Positions 23,894 through 35,729 of a stretch of 64,000 nt of DNA are shown here, in pieces. The DNA is from Moniliella sp. 'wahieum' (lineage: Eukaryota; Basidiomycota; Moniliellomycetes; Moniliellales; Moniliellaceae), in contig RSEE01000017.1 in assembly GCA_003971905.1 (NCBI GenBank), forward strand, positions 682,001-746,000, written 5' to 3'. The notes under the pieces were generated by a model. It ran no database searches. It worked only from the letters and a program-made list of their open reading frames with translations, and had not been told where the DNA came from. Both the position numbers and the translations under genes were made by a program. Numbering within the stretch: the stretch's first letter is position 1; each line of letters opens with the position of its first letter.

Positions 23894-25999
23894 ATGTCGG
23901 AAACACTCGTACTGGCCATCTGGATTGGGGGCACGCTGGGCATGCTCCGCCACCCATCCAGGGGTACCAGCCGCATGCCTCGTTCCTCACCGAGGCGCTG
24001 CGCACCCAGCCCCGCTTCCACGATCCGTTTGGCAACTCGATCTTTAGCTGGTCCGACTCCCCGGACCGGTACCAAAAGTGGAGTACGGTTCACCGAGCCA
24101 GTGGCGCTTCCCCCAGTCGGGCCCTCCACCCGCGCCAGCGACCGCAGTTCCCACCCTTGAGCCAGTCCACGACCGACTTGGACGACGCGGCCAGCGTTAC
24201 CAGCACCCAGTGACGGGACCAATTACCCCATGCACGCCCACCCACAAGATTGGCGCCCAGGAGATCGATGCGGCGCTACTGCATTCGACCCCAACAAGAG
24301 CAGGAGGCAAGGCGTCTCCTCCCAGCCGGGGGGCAAGGGGAGGGGGGTATGGCCACCGTACGGCCGCCCCATCCAGGTCCGCTCCTCCACCCTCGATGGC
24401 ATCTCTTGTCGATGCCTCCGACTGGAGGAACGAGAAGTGGACGGCCCAGAAGGGCCTGTGCGCGTGTTGGAGTTCTCCCTGCCATCGCTCGTCTTGCCCG
24501 CTGGACACGGAGGAAAGCGGATTCGGTACTGTGTTTTGGAGTACGATCCTCTCCTCGACTCTTCCGAGATGGGATTTGACGATTACAAGCGTATGGCGGG
24601 ACATTGGACTAAACTATGCCAACTTTGACTCTTTCATCGTTCTCCACGGCACAGACACGATGGCCTACACAGCAAGTGCGTTGTCTATGCTGTTGGAAAA
24701 TCTGGGCAGTCGGTGATTGTGACAGGGGCCCAAGTCCCTCTAAGCGAATTGCGCAACGATGCGATCGAGAATGTGCTCGGCGCCTTGACGCTTGCGGGCA
24801 AATACATCATTCCAGAAGTGACGCTGTACTTTGCATCCAAGCTGTTCCGAGGCAATCGGTCCACCAAGGTATCCAACGATGCCTTGGCGCGTTTGACTCG
24901 CCCAACATGCCTCCTTTGGCGGTCGTAGGGATCGACATTAGCGTCAACTGGCAGCTGGTGCAGAGGCCACGTGACTTGCGTCGTTTCGTCCTGCCACCCG
25001 GCTCAGTCCCGACGTGGGTGATCTTACGCTTGGTCCGGGCTTGTCGCGGACCGCAGTGCGAGCGCTACTTGCGCCGCCTGTCCAGGGCGCTGTGATCGAG
25101 ACGTTTGGAGCGGGCCATGCCGGCGCCAGCCTGCTAGACTTGTTGCCGAGGCGTCCCAACGAGGCGTGGTTCTGGTCAACGTAACCCAGTGCCTGCAAGG
25201 CACAGTAAGTGGGATTTATGCCGCTGGCAAACAGTTGGCCGAGGCAGGAGTTGTGTCGGGAGCCGATATGACTCCCGAGTGTGCCCTGATGAAGTTGGCC
25301 TATCTGTTGGGCAACACCGAGTTGAGTCGAGACCAGGTACGCACCTTGGTCGGTGCTTCGCTTCGGGGCGAGTTGACCGCCGACCCACCTGGCTTGGAGG
25401 CGGATGAGGAAGGCAATATGCCATTGAAGCTTCCTGGGGTGCAGCAACTCGTGGGTGACATTCTGTTCAATCCTGCACGCCACTTGTTCCCCGCCTCATT
25501 GGCCCCGGCAACGAACAAGAAGGAGCCCAGCCACGCCGCTGCCCCTTGGTCCATCACGGCGCACGATGTGCAATCGGCGGCGGAACGGGTGATGTTGCCT
25601 TTGCTGCTGCTGCGAGCAGTGCAGAGCGAAGACGAGGTGGCGGTACGGCACTACTTGAGCAAAATCGAAGAGCAACAACAAGTCTCCCGTTTGCCCGGGG
25701 GGAGGCGATTGGGGGACCCGTATCGATGTTGGACCAACAATGTGCGCTTCACGTGGCCGCGATGGCAGGCACGACGAACCTGGTGGGACTGCTGTTGGAG
25801 GCGGGGCCAGCGTACACCTGCGCGACATGTACGGCTTCTCCCCGCTCTTCTGGCCATTCGAGGTGGGCACACCAGTGTCGCTCAACTGCTGGTCGCGACC
25901 GGTGCGTCGTTGAAGGGCGACGAACAGGCCATCCTGACCTCGCTGGCGGCTGCCCGGCCGGAAGTGGGGCGTGCGTTGGCCTGCGCGACAGAGATGTAA
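23894..25999 (+). CDS. cytosolic L-asparaginase with C-terminal ankyrin repeats
   Basis: Predicted to hydrolyse asparagine to aspartate and ammonia, in the type I asparaginase/ASPG group. The ATG at 23894 starts MSETLVLAIWIGGTLGML, where GGTxGM carries the nucleophilic threonine. Downstream are YQPHASFLTEALRTQPRFHD, VLHGTDTMAYTASALSMLLE (the second catalytic TD motif), VIVTGAQVPLSELRNDAIEN and GIDISVNW. The C-terminal half of the domain runs from LVNVTQCLQGTVSGIY through MTPECALMKLAYLLGNTEL. About 25700-25930 encodes ankyrin text such as CALHVAAMAGTTNLVGLLLE and GGHTSVAQLLVATGASLKGD. There is no signal peptide, so it is cytosolic. The frame changes six or more times, making this one of the most disrupted genes in the window. 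Confidence 0.9.
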
Positions 26000-26469
26000 G
26001 TTGTGCTGGGAAGAGGGGGTGCCCGGGGAGGGAGACAGGCTTGGACGCGCTCAAGCAGCTCGGAAGGCAATCAATGAATCAACCATTCTTGACGTTCCCC
26101 GTTGATGATGACGCGATGACGGCCCAGTCGCGAGAGTGGGCGCACCTCGGGTGTAGCAGGATGGGCAGTTAACCCGAGGGCCAGCAGGGGCCAGGAGAGC
26201 GACCGCCAGGACTGCAGCGCGGGGGAGACTGGCGCCGTGGGGCAGGGAGTGTGGCGGGGACGCACGGGGGCGTGTGTGGGGCAGCAGCCGATCGGGGGGT
26301 GGCGATGAGTGGCGCTGTGCGGCAGGGGCAGCTGCGCTGCATGCTTGCCCAAGCGCCATGTGTGGGACGTCGGGCAGAAGAGAGACGCACCGCCGACAGG
26401 GCTATCGATCGCACACCATTGCCGTTTCCCTGCCCCCCATCGCTTACGGGCACCTGTTCTACGCCAGCC
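26000..26469. other. intergenic, promoter of next gene
   Basis: About 470 bases between two + strand genes. It ends in a C-rich leader; no gene is seen. Confidence 0.5.
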
Positions 26470-27972
26470 ATGGCAGGAGGCAACTCTGACCTCGCCATCG
26501 GCCACATCGCCCAGCGACTGCCCCCCATCCCCCGCGCCCTCGTCCTCCCCTCCCCGCGACCACAGCCGTCGTATCTGGCCCCACATGCCTCATCCGGCAC
26601 CCCAAGCGACCAGGAAGCCGAGGCCGAGGGCAGCTCATCCTCCACCAGCCTCAGCCCGGACCAAGATATGCTCCCCACCCCAACTTGACGAGCTCCGCCG
26701 ACGCCCAGCCCACATCGCGTACTGCCTACTGCTTCCATTCACCTCGGACACTGGGCTGCCCGGTCGAAGTGCTCGCAGCGCTCGGCCAGGGGCCGCCGAG
26801 CGCCCCACCAGGCCAGACGGGGAAGTCTTTCGTACGTTTCCCATACGCAACCACCTTCCCGCGCCCCTCTCTCCGCCTCGTCACAGAAGGCCTCCAGGCC
26901 GAACAAGGTCTTCCAGCGCCGCGTCCGACCACCCTTTCTACCTGCAAAGCACCACGCGCCTCTCACGCAGTACCTCTGTCTCGTCTGTAGCGAGCACGCC
27001 GAGCCGTATTGGTCGCTCTCCTTCGTTGCGCTACCAACGTTCCGGGCGGGAGGAAGGACAGCCCTCTGGTCGCATCCCGCCTGGTGCGGGACAAGGAGCG
27101 TCCACCCCACGGCAGGGGACTCGATTCTGCTGTCCCCATCGCACAAGGACGCCCTGCAGGGGGAAACACTGGTGTCACGTAGCCACGATCTGTTGAGCGA
27201 AATTGCAGCCCGCGAACGGCGCCTGCTGGACTTGAAAGAAGGTACGTGCGTTGCTGTCACCGAGTTCCTAATTCGGCTTCACCTCCCTTAATTGCCCTTC
27301 CCCTAAGGGCTGAGCCTCAGCTGACACGTGGTTCTCTCCTTTATTGTAGAAGTCACGAGACAGGAACAGGAGTTGAGAATGTTGCGTAACCAATGGCAAA
27401 AGTCGGCCACGTCAACGTTGGCCCTGGCCCACGATTTCAACACTCTTCATCAGTCTCGACACCTGCCGTTGGATCTCCCAATCCTGCCAACCCCACTGCA
27501 CTTTCCCAGCCGGCGCGCCAAGCGTCCGACACGCTCAAGGCTTGGAGTGGTCGGATCGGAAGTTCTTCACCCCCGTATCTACCGTTGGCGCTTCCCCCCT
27601 CTCTTCGGTCAATGCCGTTGGGTTGGCTGGAGAGAAGGGAGAGAATGGAGAGAAAGAAGAGAGCGGTCAAATTGTGATGCAAGAGCCCCGTACCCAGAAG
27701 AGGGTGAGACCATCAAAGGACCAACTGCACCCGTCTCCACCCCACCTCCTTCAACTGAAGAAGATGCGAGAAAAAGCAATGATCCAAGTGAATGGCTCCG
27801 CCTCGATCCAACCTGACCCAGTGCTGGTCGATCCAGAAAAGCCGAATGGGACCAACTGGTGGACGAAGAACTGGATGAGCAGAGCGACCTATTTCCCCAG
27901 TACACCCTCCGGCTCTTACTCCCACCCCTCGCAATCCGCATCAAGGCCCAAGGATTGAGAATGGCATCGTGA
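26470..27972 (+). CDS. disordered protein with a short coiled coil, function unknown
   Basis: Starts MAGGNSDLAIGHIAQRLPPI at 26470. The first 220 or so residues are Pro/Ser/Arg-rich and low in hydrophobics, hence probably disordered. A helical, heptad-like stretch follows across an intron (about 27242-27350, GTACGT...TTGTAG): SHDLLSEIAARERRLLDLKE before it, and EVTRQEQELRMLRNQWQK after it. The C-terminal part includes KEWSDRKFFTPVSTVGASPL-like text and ends WDQLVDEELDEQSDLFPQY through LRMAS at 27972. The frame changes at least four times. The layout recalls fungal DUF4048-type proteins, but I cannot confirm that. There is no signal peptide or membrane segment. Confidence 0.55.
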
Positions 27973-29004
27973 TGGATGACGTGAAGATGGACAACCGACT
28001 CGGATCTTTTGGAAGAACTGGTGGAGAGAGGATGAACGGGATTCTGCCGGGCAGAAGAAGAGCCCTACGGCCTCCACCCTTACTCGTCCCGTCGTTTCTG
28101 CCTAACTAAAAAGAGCTCCGATAACGGGGGACGGGGTCAAACTCTTGACGCGTTTCGAAATAGTTTTGTCGTAACCAGCTGAGACGCGGGGGATCCCCTC
28201 TCCCCGCCGTCTGGACGGACGAACATCGGCGGTTACAGTCTTTATCCAGCTCGATGCGAAAACAGATCTTTGGCCGTTCCCTATGAAAACAGGGTGCACT
28301 GGTCATGACCTTTGTGACAACAGGTGTGACCATCGTTTGTCTAGTACCCCCCCTCTTTCGTGTCTTCCTCTTGCACTTGTGTTGGCTCCGATACGGATGG
28401 CGTCCTAATGACCCGTACTAGGCTTTGTTTCCCCACCTCTTTCTCTCTTTTACGCACCTTGCACGCACGCTGGCCAATTTTAGTGTACCAACAGTAGGAT
28501 ACTCTCCTATATAGACCAGACACTCTCTGTTCTCCTTGATTACTCTGTTTTTTCTGCCATCGATCTCGTAGCAACCACCTTTTTACTTTGTCCATATTTG
28601 AATGCCCAGTTGGCCCTGCCTACTCTCTCAAACATACAGCAACATCGATGTAGCGCTCGCAGCTAGTTGGCTTCTTCTCCACTGTAAATTGTGAGAGGTG
28701 TGTTCGTACTGAGTTTTTGAGACATGTGAGTACTGTGTATAAGGCTCTGATTACCATCGCGCAAAAGTGAACGTTTGAACCCATTCTGATGGGCAATTCA
28801 CCGGTACTAACGGACACTTGCATGGGCCATGAGTAATGACGTTAATGACGTACGCAGCAGTCATCCGGTAACCAGGCCAGTAACCGTGTCCAACTCACTA
28901 CCGCACACGCACCACTCCTGCCCCGGTATCCGCCTTACTGTTTCCCGTCGCGGCCCTTGCGCTTTGCATTGTCTCCGTTCCCGCCCACTTCATCGGCTGG
29001 TAAA
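27973..29004. other. intergenic, no supported gene
   Basis: About 1 kb of lower-GC sequence between two + strand genes, with a C/T-rich leader near 28900-29000. Nothing recognisable. Confidence 0.6.
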
Positions 29005-30441
29005 ATGGTTCAGGGCGCCCAACTGGTGCTTGCGCTCGGCACGCTCACTGTGCTTGCCCGCGCCTCGGACATTGTCTGGGCCACGAAAGTGCACGCTGAA
29101 CATGTGGAGGATGCAGTGCTTCCTTTCCCCTTGATCCTCGTCCCTGGGGCCACCCGTTTGTTCCTTCCCATCCTACCTCGGCTGAAAAGGGACAAGAGGC
29201 AAGTACGCAGCACCCTCACTTTCAGATCCAGGCCCCGTTTTGCAGGACTTGCTCGCTCCCGACGCCAAGATCATTGAGCTGGTGCGCGAACCGACCGGGT
29301 GGGCATTTGCTCACGAGGCCCCCGTATACGATCCCGAGAAGGTGTACGTGTGCTGTCTTGAGACTGGCGATCTGGGAAACTTACCATGCTCATCTGCCTA
29401 CTTGATTCCTCTACGCCAGACCCTCTTTTCTTCCAATGCCGGTGCGCCCGCTGGGCGCAACGGCTCGACAAGAATAACGCCTTGTTCCAACTGCCCAACG
29501 TGACGCGCGTGGCCCAGCAGGCCGAGGCAGGGCAGCAAGCATCGTTCGACGACGGGCAGTAGTGCAAATGCGCTGGATTCCCCGCGCTGCAGATGATCAA
29601 CGGCGGCACTCCCTATGGTCAAAACCACGTGCTTCTCGTTAGTGAAGGACGCGGCTCGCTCCCGGGCACCCTCTCGCTCGTACACAAAGATCATCCTCAC
29701 CATCCTCCCACTGTATTACTCAACAATGCGTTTGGACGTCCCTTTGCCTCGCCCAACGATGCTTCGATTCATCCCATCTCGGGCCACATCTTCTTTACCG
29801 ATGGTATGGCTATGTGCAACATTTTCGTCCCGAGCCCTCGATGCCGCTGATGACATGGAGCTTTGACCCGGTGACGGGCGCGCTGCGCGTGCTGGACGAT
29901 ACAGTGCATGTGCCCAATGGGGTGGTGGTCAGCCCCGATGGCAAACGCGCCTTGGTGTGCGACACGGCCCCCGTAGGCTTTGGACTGAACCCACGGCAGA
30001 ACGCAGCCATCTACTCGTTTGATATCCACACCCACCTCTTGCCCGATGGCAACCTGACCCACTCCTTGGGCCCACGCAGCGTCTTCGCCTGGCCCCACTC
30101 GGGCATCTGCGATGGCATCAAGATGGACGCGAAGGACGTGTGTATGCCGGCACGCCGACGGCGTGCAAGTGTACGATGGCGCATCGGGCGCGGCGCTGTT
30201 CAAAATGTTCGTTCCCACCGGCGCGGCTAACATGGCATTTGCCGGAGCTGGACGCATGGCGCTGTTAGGAGAGGACCGGGTGTACTTGGTTACGGGGTTG
30301 CGAGTGACCGCGCCAGACCTCACGGCGCTCCCGCCCGCCGGTCGCCACATCCTCGAGCCTCGGGGGCTCGGGCCGACGGCTCGGGGCAGCGCTGGTGGCA
30401 GCGTGTGCGCTCGGTGCTCCGCGGGAGCAGGGGATCTCTAG
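29005..30441 (+). CDS. SMP-30/gluconolactonase-like beta-propeller protein, secreted
   Basis: Predicted secreted lactonase-type hydrolase of the SMP-30/gluconolactonase/LRE family. The start at 29005 gives a signal peptide (MVQGAQLVLALGTLTVLARA). Propeller-type blocks follow: PTGWAFAHEAPVYDPEKVYV, NNAFGRPFASPNDASIHPIS with HIFFTD (the family's metal-site asparagine/aspartate region), VHVPNGVVVSPDGKRALVCD (a canonical SPDGK turn) and ADGVQVYDGASGAALFKMFV, then GAANMAFAGAGRMALLGEDR. It ends at a TAG at 30439. The frame changes about five times. Substrate cannot be inferred; fungal relatives are annotated as lactonases or calcium-dependent phosphotriesterases. Confidence 0.82.
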
Positions 30442-31804
30442 CATGATGCATGCGTGCCTAGCAACCGGTGGGATGGCGATGCCGGCGCTCTCGGTCCATC
30501 ACATCACTGCGAGCATCACTTGCGGTATCTGGATTCTGCTATCTGGAACTCTGTGTGGCGGAGGCTCGTGCGCTCAGTATGGAAATTGAACCGCACTTGA
30601 TTAATGATTGCACCGGCGCTATCCGTCTACGCGCTACGCCGATTCCGAGCGCCGAATGTGCTGAGGTAACATAATACTGCCGGTGGCGAGGGGGGCATAA
30701 GGGAGCATTGAAATGTAAAAGGAGCGGTTGCGAGCTCGTAGCTCCACTGGCTCCACTAGGTACTAGATACTAGCCACCAGTCCACCTGCCCCCACCGCTG
30801 AGCCGGTCAAATGGGAGGATTGATACTGAGGCGGAGGCGCTGAGGCGCTGAGGATGAATGATTAATGATCGATGAGATGGTGTCGATCCTCGGCCGCTCG
30901 TGGGATTTCTGTGTGACGTGTCACGCGCATCACATGGCCACATGGCCAGCGCCGACCGCAGGAGAGCGCTCCCGCGCGCAAGTGCTCAATCGCAATCACC
31001 CGCATCGCATGTGAGTGAGTATGTTCAAAGTAGAGGACACTTCCCCTGTGGCCGACACCGCCCGGATCCACATCGCCAACTGCCCTGGTGCCTTGCGAGC
31101 GGTGCGCCGACTCGCCGAGGACAAGGGTGGCCCGTGGCCGGAGGAGCGCCGAACCCTCCCGATCGCCACCGTGGCCGAGGGTGCCCCAGGCGGCCCCACA
31201 GGCGCTGCAGCACTCTCACATCTCACATGCTCACACGCTCCCACCGGCTCAACGCCCTCTGCCGCAGCGCCGCTTGCGCCGCTGTGCTGTGCTGTTTGGT
31301 CCACCGCGCACGGCGCCACTAACACATGGAATAGGGAAGCTACTGAAACGCAACGCGTAATGTAACGCACCTTGAAGCTTAGCGCTTAAAGCTCTTGAAG
31401 CTTAAAGCTTCAAGGCAGCACAGCACACCTGGGGGCAAAGACAGGCACCAGCGTGACGCATGAGCATGAGCGCTGTGCATGCAGCTTGAAGCTTGATGCA
31501 TGATGTGGCGAGTCTTGCTGCGCCCCACTGCCCTTTTGCGGCGAGCCACCGCGGAGCCACCGCGCCAGTAGCAGCACCCCACAGCACACCACACACAGCT
31601 CCAAGGGCCAGCACCATCATGCATCATGCATCATGCATCATGCACCGGCGCATCAGCGCATCAGCCCAGCCAACCCACCCTCCCCACCCTCGTCTGCCCA
31701 GAAAACAGCGAGAGAGCCTGCTCTCCCATCTCCTCTCCCCACCACACTCTCTCGTCCGCCCTCTGCTAGCCAGACCGTCCCCCCCCCCCATTCTCTTTGC
31801 CACG
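30442..31804. other. intergenic, repeat-rich
   Basis: About 1.36 kb with TTGAAGCTT words near 31371-31415 and 31480, and an ATCATGC heptamer array at 31616-31643. An open frame at 31015-31365 shows no domain and is probably chance. The end is a C-rich promoter leader. Confidence 0.55.
31616..31643. repeat. tandem heptamer ATCATGC x4
   Basis: Four perfect 7-bp copies built on the palindrome ATGCAT, about 160 bases before the barwin-like gene. Confidence 0.95.
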
Positions 31805-32518
31805 ATGAAGTTTGCCAGCCTCCTTGTTCTCGCCGCCGCCTCGTTCGCTGCTGCCTCGGACCTCCTCAACTCGGGCGAGGCGCGCGCTCTGGAGCGCAAG
31901 GCCCGCCACTCGGAGACGGCGCTCGAGAAGCGCTACCGTGTCTACTCGGGCGGCCAGGGCACCTACTACTATGGTGGCCAGGTGCGCACTCTCTCTCCAT
32001 TCCAAGTCTCTCACGCTCGCTAACTTGTGCTTCTTGCTCGCAGCTCGACAACCCGCCTGCGGCCCTACCCCCTCTGACACGACATGGTTGTTGCCGTTCC
32101 CGCTGGCGGCCCCCATGCGGCAGCTGGCTCCATCTTCGTATGTCCCACCCCTCCCAACTGACTCCTTGCCTTGCCTCTCTCATCGACCTTGCACTAACCC
32201 GTTTTCCTCTCCCCAGACTAGTTCGTATTTGGCTTCACCATAAGTAACCTTGCGCGTGCATTTTATACTGACCTGTTTCTTCTTACCTCTAGCAATGGCA
32301 AGATGGTTGCCGCCAAGGTTGTTGACCAATGTGCTGGCTGTGGTCGCCACAGGTACGTTTACTTTCCCTGTTTTGAGATGATCTCCATATTGACCGTCGC
32401 ATCATTGTTCTCGTCTAGTGTCGACATGACCAAGGGCGTCTTCCGGGAGCTTGCCGACCTCGACGTGGGCGTGCTCAAGCCGTTGCGTTACCGTGTTCTG
32501 TCGGCCGACGATTTCTAA
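31805..32518 (+). CDS. small secreted RlpA/barwin-like double-psi beta-barrel protein
   Basis: Extracellular DPBB-fold protein related to barwin/expansin and the fungal group often named riboflavin-aldehyde-forming-enzyme-like. The start at 31805 gives a signal peptide (MKFASLLVLAAASFAAASD), then a basic propeptide with KR sites and YSGGQGTYYYGGQ. Introns lie at 31982-32043 and 32138-32216, one near 32244-32292, and one near 32354-32419. Core text after splicing includes LDNPACGPTPSD-like sequence, then GKMVAAKVVDQCAGCGRH and FRELADLDVGVLKPLRYRVL, the family's C-terminal strand pair. It ends SADDF at 32518. One frame change near 32055 is likely, and the small third exon is uncertain. The role is probably at the wall or outside the cell. 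Confidence 0.8.
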
Positions 32519-34099
32519 GCGCTTCCCCTCTTCCCCCCCGTCCCCGTCCCCGTCCCCGGTTCTCTTGCTATGTATCCGTGGCGTTTTTTGTCATGGTGCT
32601 TTCTCTCTGGCTTCAACGCTCTCTGTCCATCTCCAGCCTGGGGAGCGTACTGCACCGGGACGCAAATGTCCCCCTTCCTCCCGGTAGTTGAACACCCAGA
32701 TCAGATCTGTCCACACCTTCCCATCTCGTCTCGTCCTGGTGACGAGATGCCACATGCTACTTGCTGCACTGCTATCTTTTGTTTGTCATTTCTGGCTTTG
32801 CCCCCGTTACTCACGAGGTGTCCTAGGACCAGTGTCTTGCTCTACGTCCTCAGTCACCGTCAAAGTGGACGGGGCTGTCCCCTTTCTCTTTATTGCCATC
32901 TGTGGGCTCTGGTCCAGTATTTGTGTTTTTTCTTAGCTGGACTTGGTCCACCTCCCTGCCCCTAACTTTCGTCACCACCCTCACTCATTTTGCATTTTTC
33001 TTTTCCTCTTGCCCCCTCTAGTATGGTATTAGCATGTGGTCTTTCTCCACTCTTAACGGTCGGTCTGCCTCTGCTTGCACATTGGCCCGCACCAGAAAGC
33101 CAGCCCCCTCGTGACAGATATTGGCGGTCGCGCATAAAGGGAACCGCGTACCGCGTAACGCCCCAGGTATGGTGTTCCATGACTGGCAGACTGCAGCGCT
33201 GCCTGTGCGTGTTGAACGTGTTCAACGTTCACTGGACGTTCACTAGCACTAGCACTCTTCTCATGATCTCTTGTCTTAAGTTCTCATAGCTCATGCACCG
33301 CGCGCCATGGGCCCATGCTTCATGCCTGATCCTCAGGTTTCATGCATGCCGCCTGTCCCTCGAGGCTGAAAGATGCTTTCAAGCCCAAGATGCATGACGG
33401 ATCCCTTTAGTGACACAACTATGCGGTTTAGTAAGGCCTCGGGCGAGAACGGTTTGAACGGCCTGAACCTCAAGGCTGAGTCTCAGCTGAGAACACCTCC
33501 ACTTATAGGCTAGGAGTCCACAGCTCTTTGTTCTGCCACCGCTACCGCGCATTGAATATTGATCGATCGCCGTCAAAACAATTACCGTTGTGAGCCGCCA
33601 ACGAGATGTAGAGGGCTGCGGATGAATGGGGGTCCGCCGCTTCTGTGTTCAAAACGTTCGAATGAAGGCATGCTTGCACCATTGAATAATGATGGTATAT
33701 TGATGTTTGGTCCTCACAGCCCGAGCGAATGCGCTTCCAGTGCCTATCCCAAAATGAAGAAATGCAAGTCATCCTGACAATTGTAGGGACGAGCATCCTA
33801 GCCGTGGCAGCAGGGGCACAGAACCAGGAGCCTGGTATGGTAAACCAACCCCGCGCCAGCGGAAAACAAGGAGAAGCAGTCACTAGTCACTAGTCATCGG
33901 CTGCTCATGTATAACCCTAACACACATATGGTGCTGCGGAAGAGGCGCAATAACAAGGGGTTCAGCATGGAGCCTGTCACTCTCGGTAACCCTAGTTTTC
34001 ACCCGCCCCCGCCACCCGCCCAAGAGAAACGTTAGCGGGTCGTGGGCAGCCCAGTCCGCTGCTTCTTCCCCACCAGGCCTATTTCCCGGAGTGGTCACA
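32519..34099. other. intergenic, no supported gene
   Basis: About 1.6 kb. The first part is probably the 3'-UTR of the barwin-like gene. Heptamers with AACGTT (about 33220) and AGTCACT (33878-33897) follow, and the eS25 promoter is at the right end. Confidence 0.5.
33878..33897. repeat. tandem heptamer AGTCACT x2 plus partial
   Basis: Two perfect copies plus six further bases, built on the palindrome ACTAGT. The same unit occurs at 51679-51696. Confidence 0.85.
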
Positions 34100-34624
34100 A
34101 GTGAGTTTTCCTCCTTATCCAAAGCGGTGTCGGCGATGAACGAGAGGCACAACCCATTCTGCGCATAGCGCAGCGCGGGGCATACGCCGTGCCCCTCTTT
34201 ACCCTACACCCCGGCCGCCTTGCCGCCTTGGTCGTCGCTTGTCCCCAGTCCAAGTGGGGGGACGACGGTGGACGATCGCTGGGCCGACACGGTAGCTGAC
34301 CCGAGTCTTGTTTTCGCAGTGCCTCCTAAGAAGTCTGCAATCCTGGCTTCGGCCACCAAGTCGGCGAAGAAAAAGAAGTGGTCCAAGGGCAAGGTCAAGG
34401 ACAAGGCACAGAACAATGTTGTGCTTGACAAGGCCACGTACGACCGGATCATCAAGGAGGTGCCCACCTTCAAGTTCATCTCCCAGTCCACCCTGATTGA
34501 CCGGTTGAAGATCAATGGCTCCCTCGCCCGTCGTGCCATTAAGCACCTCGAGCAAGAAGGCCAGATTAAGCGTGTGGTTCACCACCATGCTCAATTGGTC
34601 TACACTCGCGCCACCTCGGACTAA
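34100..34624 (+). CDS. RPS25: 40S ribosomal protein eS25, start codon split by an intron
   Basis: Small-subunit cytosolic ribosomal protein of 101 residues. The body (34320-34624) reads PPKKSAILASATKSAKKKKW at its start, includes RLKINGSLARRAIKHLEQEG, and ends YTRATSD, a near-textbook eS25. No ATG stands directly before PPKK. A strong acceptor (TTTTCGCAG, ending 34319) is followed by TG, so the A of ATG must come from an upstream exon. The best donor is ACAA/GTGAGT with A at 34100, giving a 219-base intron (34101-34319) with a GCTGAC branch-like site near 34293. This rebuilds MPPKK exactly. Reading through the intron would instead give an implausible N-terminal extension. The frame is intact. 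Confidence 0.93.
34101..34319 (+). other. intron splitting the eS25 start codon (A | TG)
   Basis: GTGAGT donor, GCTGAC branch-like site and CGCAG acceptor. Its removal joins A to TGCCTCCTAAG. This is the longest intron I can support in the window. Confidence 0.75.
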
Positions 34625-35729
34625 GGTTGGGAACGGTGAGCCGCGTCGAGCGCAGTGGCTCCTTTGCTCAGATCGTCGTTGTTCTGTAGCCTCTACTCAG
34701 CGCTCTGTGCTCAGTGACAGGCTTGTTCCACTACCGCCCTTTCCAAAAATTATGCTGCATTAAGCAACTTATTCGTCTGTGTCTGTAGCCTTTTTGAGCG
34801 GGTTAGGGTCAAGACGCTTCCATAAGCCTGGCCAATTGACTTGCGTTTGGATTCCGTGGCCGAGTGATTCATTAAAACAGGAGTGTCGGCTCGGAACGCT
34901 GCTGGAATTGTGCAAGCTTTCTTCATGCGTTTCCCGTCGGGCTTGCTGGCAGACGGACGTTGCACAGAGCCGGATCGAACACAAGGTCGACGCCATAAGT
35001 CCGAAAACCCAGTGGTCATGTGTCGGTACGTGGTCACAGGTCATTTCTCGGGGAAGAGTATCAAAAGTCACCATATGACAGGCATAAAGCCTAAGGGACG
35101 ACATAGGTCTCCTTGAAAACCCCACGGACAACAGATATTATAGCACTTGCGATCTGGCGATTCCATTTGGGTCGCGCTGGCTTCGATAGCCACAGGAGAG
35201 TAAGGGGGTCACAGACGATGGGAAAAGGTGGACTGTAGATGATCTCCTTAGTATACCTCCCAAGCCGGAGACCGTAGGCTACTGTTGCGATATCATTACT
35301 CCCCGTCGTACAGAAAACTGGCCTAGACCCAATCCCCTGTTGACCGTGCCGAGTTCACCCCTATGACTTGTAAGGGCAATATCCCCGTAAAGAATCCCAT
35401 TCCCATATCGGTGCCATACAGGGGCGGTCGATTCGAATCCCACAGCCTGGAGAGTTGTGACTGCCACGGACAGAATCAGTATATGACGCACGTTTCCACC
35501 CAAACGTGAATTTTGCCTAGAAGTGTTGTTACATTGTGTTATGGAAATGCGGTCACATGATCGAAGGGAGAGGCAAAGCCATCGCCAGTACTAGGACATC
35601 AAACAACGCCACAACTCTATCATATGCAATTATTCATGTGCGCATCGCACGCTTTACATAGAGAAGGGACCTTCATGGAAACGAGCATATAGTTCACAAG
35701 TAATACAGAGACATACAACCAGCACGCAT
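34625..35729. other. intergenic between convergent genes
   Basis: About 1.1 kb. A short minus-strand frame at 35279-35503 with a hydrophobic start is too weak to call. A tRNA T-arm-like word near 35430 was examined and rejected. Confidence 0.5.

Noticed and set aside
31015-31365. Plus-strand frame of 116 codons
   Set aside because: Composition drifts to low-complexity Ala/Pro/Ser, another frame is open over the same stretch, and no family is recognised.
35420-35450. tRNA T-arm-like word (GATTCGAATCCCAC)
   Set aside because: The left side does not pair with CCCAC, and no acceptor or anticodon arm can be drawn around it.
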